Positions 13,835-15,055 of a stretch of DNA of 15,055 nt are shown here, one piece after another; within the stretch, counting starts at the first letter, position 1; every line of letters starts with the position of its first letter. A program made the translations under genes and the position numbers. The notes under the pieces are model-generated. The model was given only the letters and a program-made list of their open reading frames with translations. It was not told the origin of the DNA and ran no database searches. Origin of the DNA: Rhynchonema sp. JSB1_4 (lineage: Eukaryota; Nematoda; Chromadorea; Monhysterida; Xyalidae); the NCBI GenBank assembly GCA_030248065.1, contig JASAMV010006893.1, positions 1 to 15,055 of the forward strand, in the 5' to 3' direction.

Positions 13835-14594
13835 ACACCATGATCGATATCAAACTCGGTGATCGGATGGGATCTGCCTTGGTCACGTGACCTTTTTTTG
13901 AAAAAAAGGATGTAAAAAAATTTAGTCGTGCCACTAATTTCGTCCAGCGTGAAAAATGTTCTCCGACCTAAATAACAAATAAGCTGGACGATTAATGACT
14001 CCAGTAAATTTCCTGATATCCTGAATGCAAGAATCACGCGCTTCGAAGGCAAGTCACATCCGATCACCAAGTTTCAGACACACTGCGAAATCTTTGGTCA
14101 CCAAACTATGAACTTATAATCACACACAGCTGACAGTTATGCAAAATATTTACAAAACAAGTGTCGTCAATTTTAACGTTTCTCGGACACAGTGTCAATG
14201 TCAATTCGAGTTTTCATCAGCCCTTTAAAAAATAAGGCGGGTTACGGCAAATCTGAGCAGGAGGCACGATTTTCCAACACCCGAGTCACCGATCAATAGC
14301 AGTTTGAATAAATAGTCACTGAAATGGAATAATTCTTCATTTGTCAATGAACGGGTGTGCTTGTGGGCGAACAGGTAACTGGGGCCAACGGCCGGGCCGC
14401 ATCGGCAAGAGGCGTGGCGCTGGCAGGCAGTGTAGTTCCTGGTCCGGAGGTTAACAGGCGGTACCCCCTTTTTCAAAAGAGCAATCGACGTACCCACCTG
14501 GTCGGGGGAGGGGGGGCGGTGATGTGGTTGGGGGGGGGGGGCAATACTTCCCAACTGCTAACAAGCTTTCTTGCTCCGAAATTCATAACCGTTG

Positions 14595-15055
14595 GGTATC
14601 CCAGCGAGGCGGGTACGGGGTAGGGCGCGGCCGACCGCGGCGGGTAGGTGTACCAGGCCGGGGCGGGTGGGGTACCATTGGGGGGACCCCCTCCCCCAGC
14701 CACAGCACTTATTGGGTATTGCCCCCATCAGCGTAGTTCCTGGGGGACCCCTAAAGTACACTAATTTCCCCGACCAAGGTACACTGGTACGCTAATTTTC
14801 CCTCCAGGCACTGTTGTGGCTGGGTGGATCTCCCCCTAAGGGGTATCTATCTCGAGTCAACCCTTGGGGGGATGGGGGGAAGGGTATCTATCTCGAGCCG
14901 ACCCCAAATGGTATCTCGAGTAAGTAAATTTATGCTTTTCAAAGGCAAAAATAGGTGTTTTTAGACCTCGGAATCCCTAAAAATCGCGCGCTCCGAGTGC
15001 AAACACCCAAACATGGTCATCAGTGCTGTGGCTGGGGGGATCCCCCAATGGTACC
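14595..15055. mobile_element. Second copy of the long-inverted-termini element, cut by window edge
   Basis: Reverse-oriented counterpart of 6614-7080. It shows one complete terminus (about 14595-14708), GAAATTAGTGTAC units, the GGTATCTATCT-GAG module at 14809-15020, and the start of the opposite terminus (15021-15055, ending GGTACC). The G/C-rich terminus has diverged more than the unique introns. Confidence 0.65.

Overview
This is eukaryotic genomic DNA, almost certainly from an animal. The one convincing gene is a Rab1 small GTPase on the + strand, split into seven exons (5011-10618) with canonical GT..AG introns and a spliced product of 206 residues. As remembered, without a search, several Rab1 details resemble ecdysozoan (nematode, arthropod or tardigrade) proteins: the N-terminal MNPEYDYLFKLL, the [15 protein letters not shown] stretch and the DKKSGGCC tail. 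The exact organism cannot be read from the window.

Positions 1-5010, and the 2.3 kb first intron of rab1 (5034-7349), are a dense mosaic of short repeats with no credible protein-coding gene. The mosaic holds: heptamer (GTCGGGT) arrays; (GGTA)n; GC-only palindromes of the GGGCC type; two arrays of about 30-bp units ending in GTCAACAC; an element with perfect 20-bp terminal inverted repeats (2519-2950); a 224-bp MITE-like element with about 45-bp terminal inverted repeats (3803-4026); two copies of an A/T-rich roughly 400-bp repeat (about 4250-4658 and 6083-6480); and an element with inverted termini of about 110-120 bp (6539-7080). Comparing repeat copies within the window exposes apparent empty sites for two of these insertions, so the landscape is nested.

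Exons 2-7 of rab1 lie in lower-repeat DNA (7350-10618). Intron 2 carries a 140-bp foldback palindrome. Intron 5 carries a tRNA/SINE-like segment with A-box-like and B-box-like motifs.

From 12113 to the right edge, the window is a reverse-complement copy of 6614-9538. The result is an inverted repeat with arms of at least 2.9 kb around a spacer of about 2.6 kb (9539-12112), and it may continue past the edge. The copy contains rab1 exons 2-5 on the - strand. Exons 2-4 read the same as in the gene, exon 2 has a weakened donor, and exon 5 is frameshifted into a premature stop. Exons 6-7 are absent. It reads as a decayed, truncated partial duplication, or alternatively as a misassembled second haplotype. 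If transcription ran from rab1 through both arms, the RNA could form a long hairpin covering rab1 exons 2-5. That possibility is the most interesting in the window, but nothing here proves it is used.
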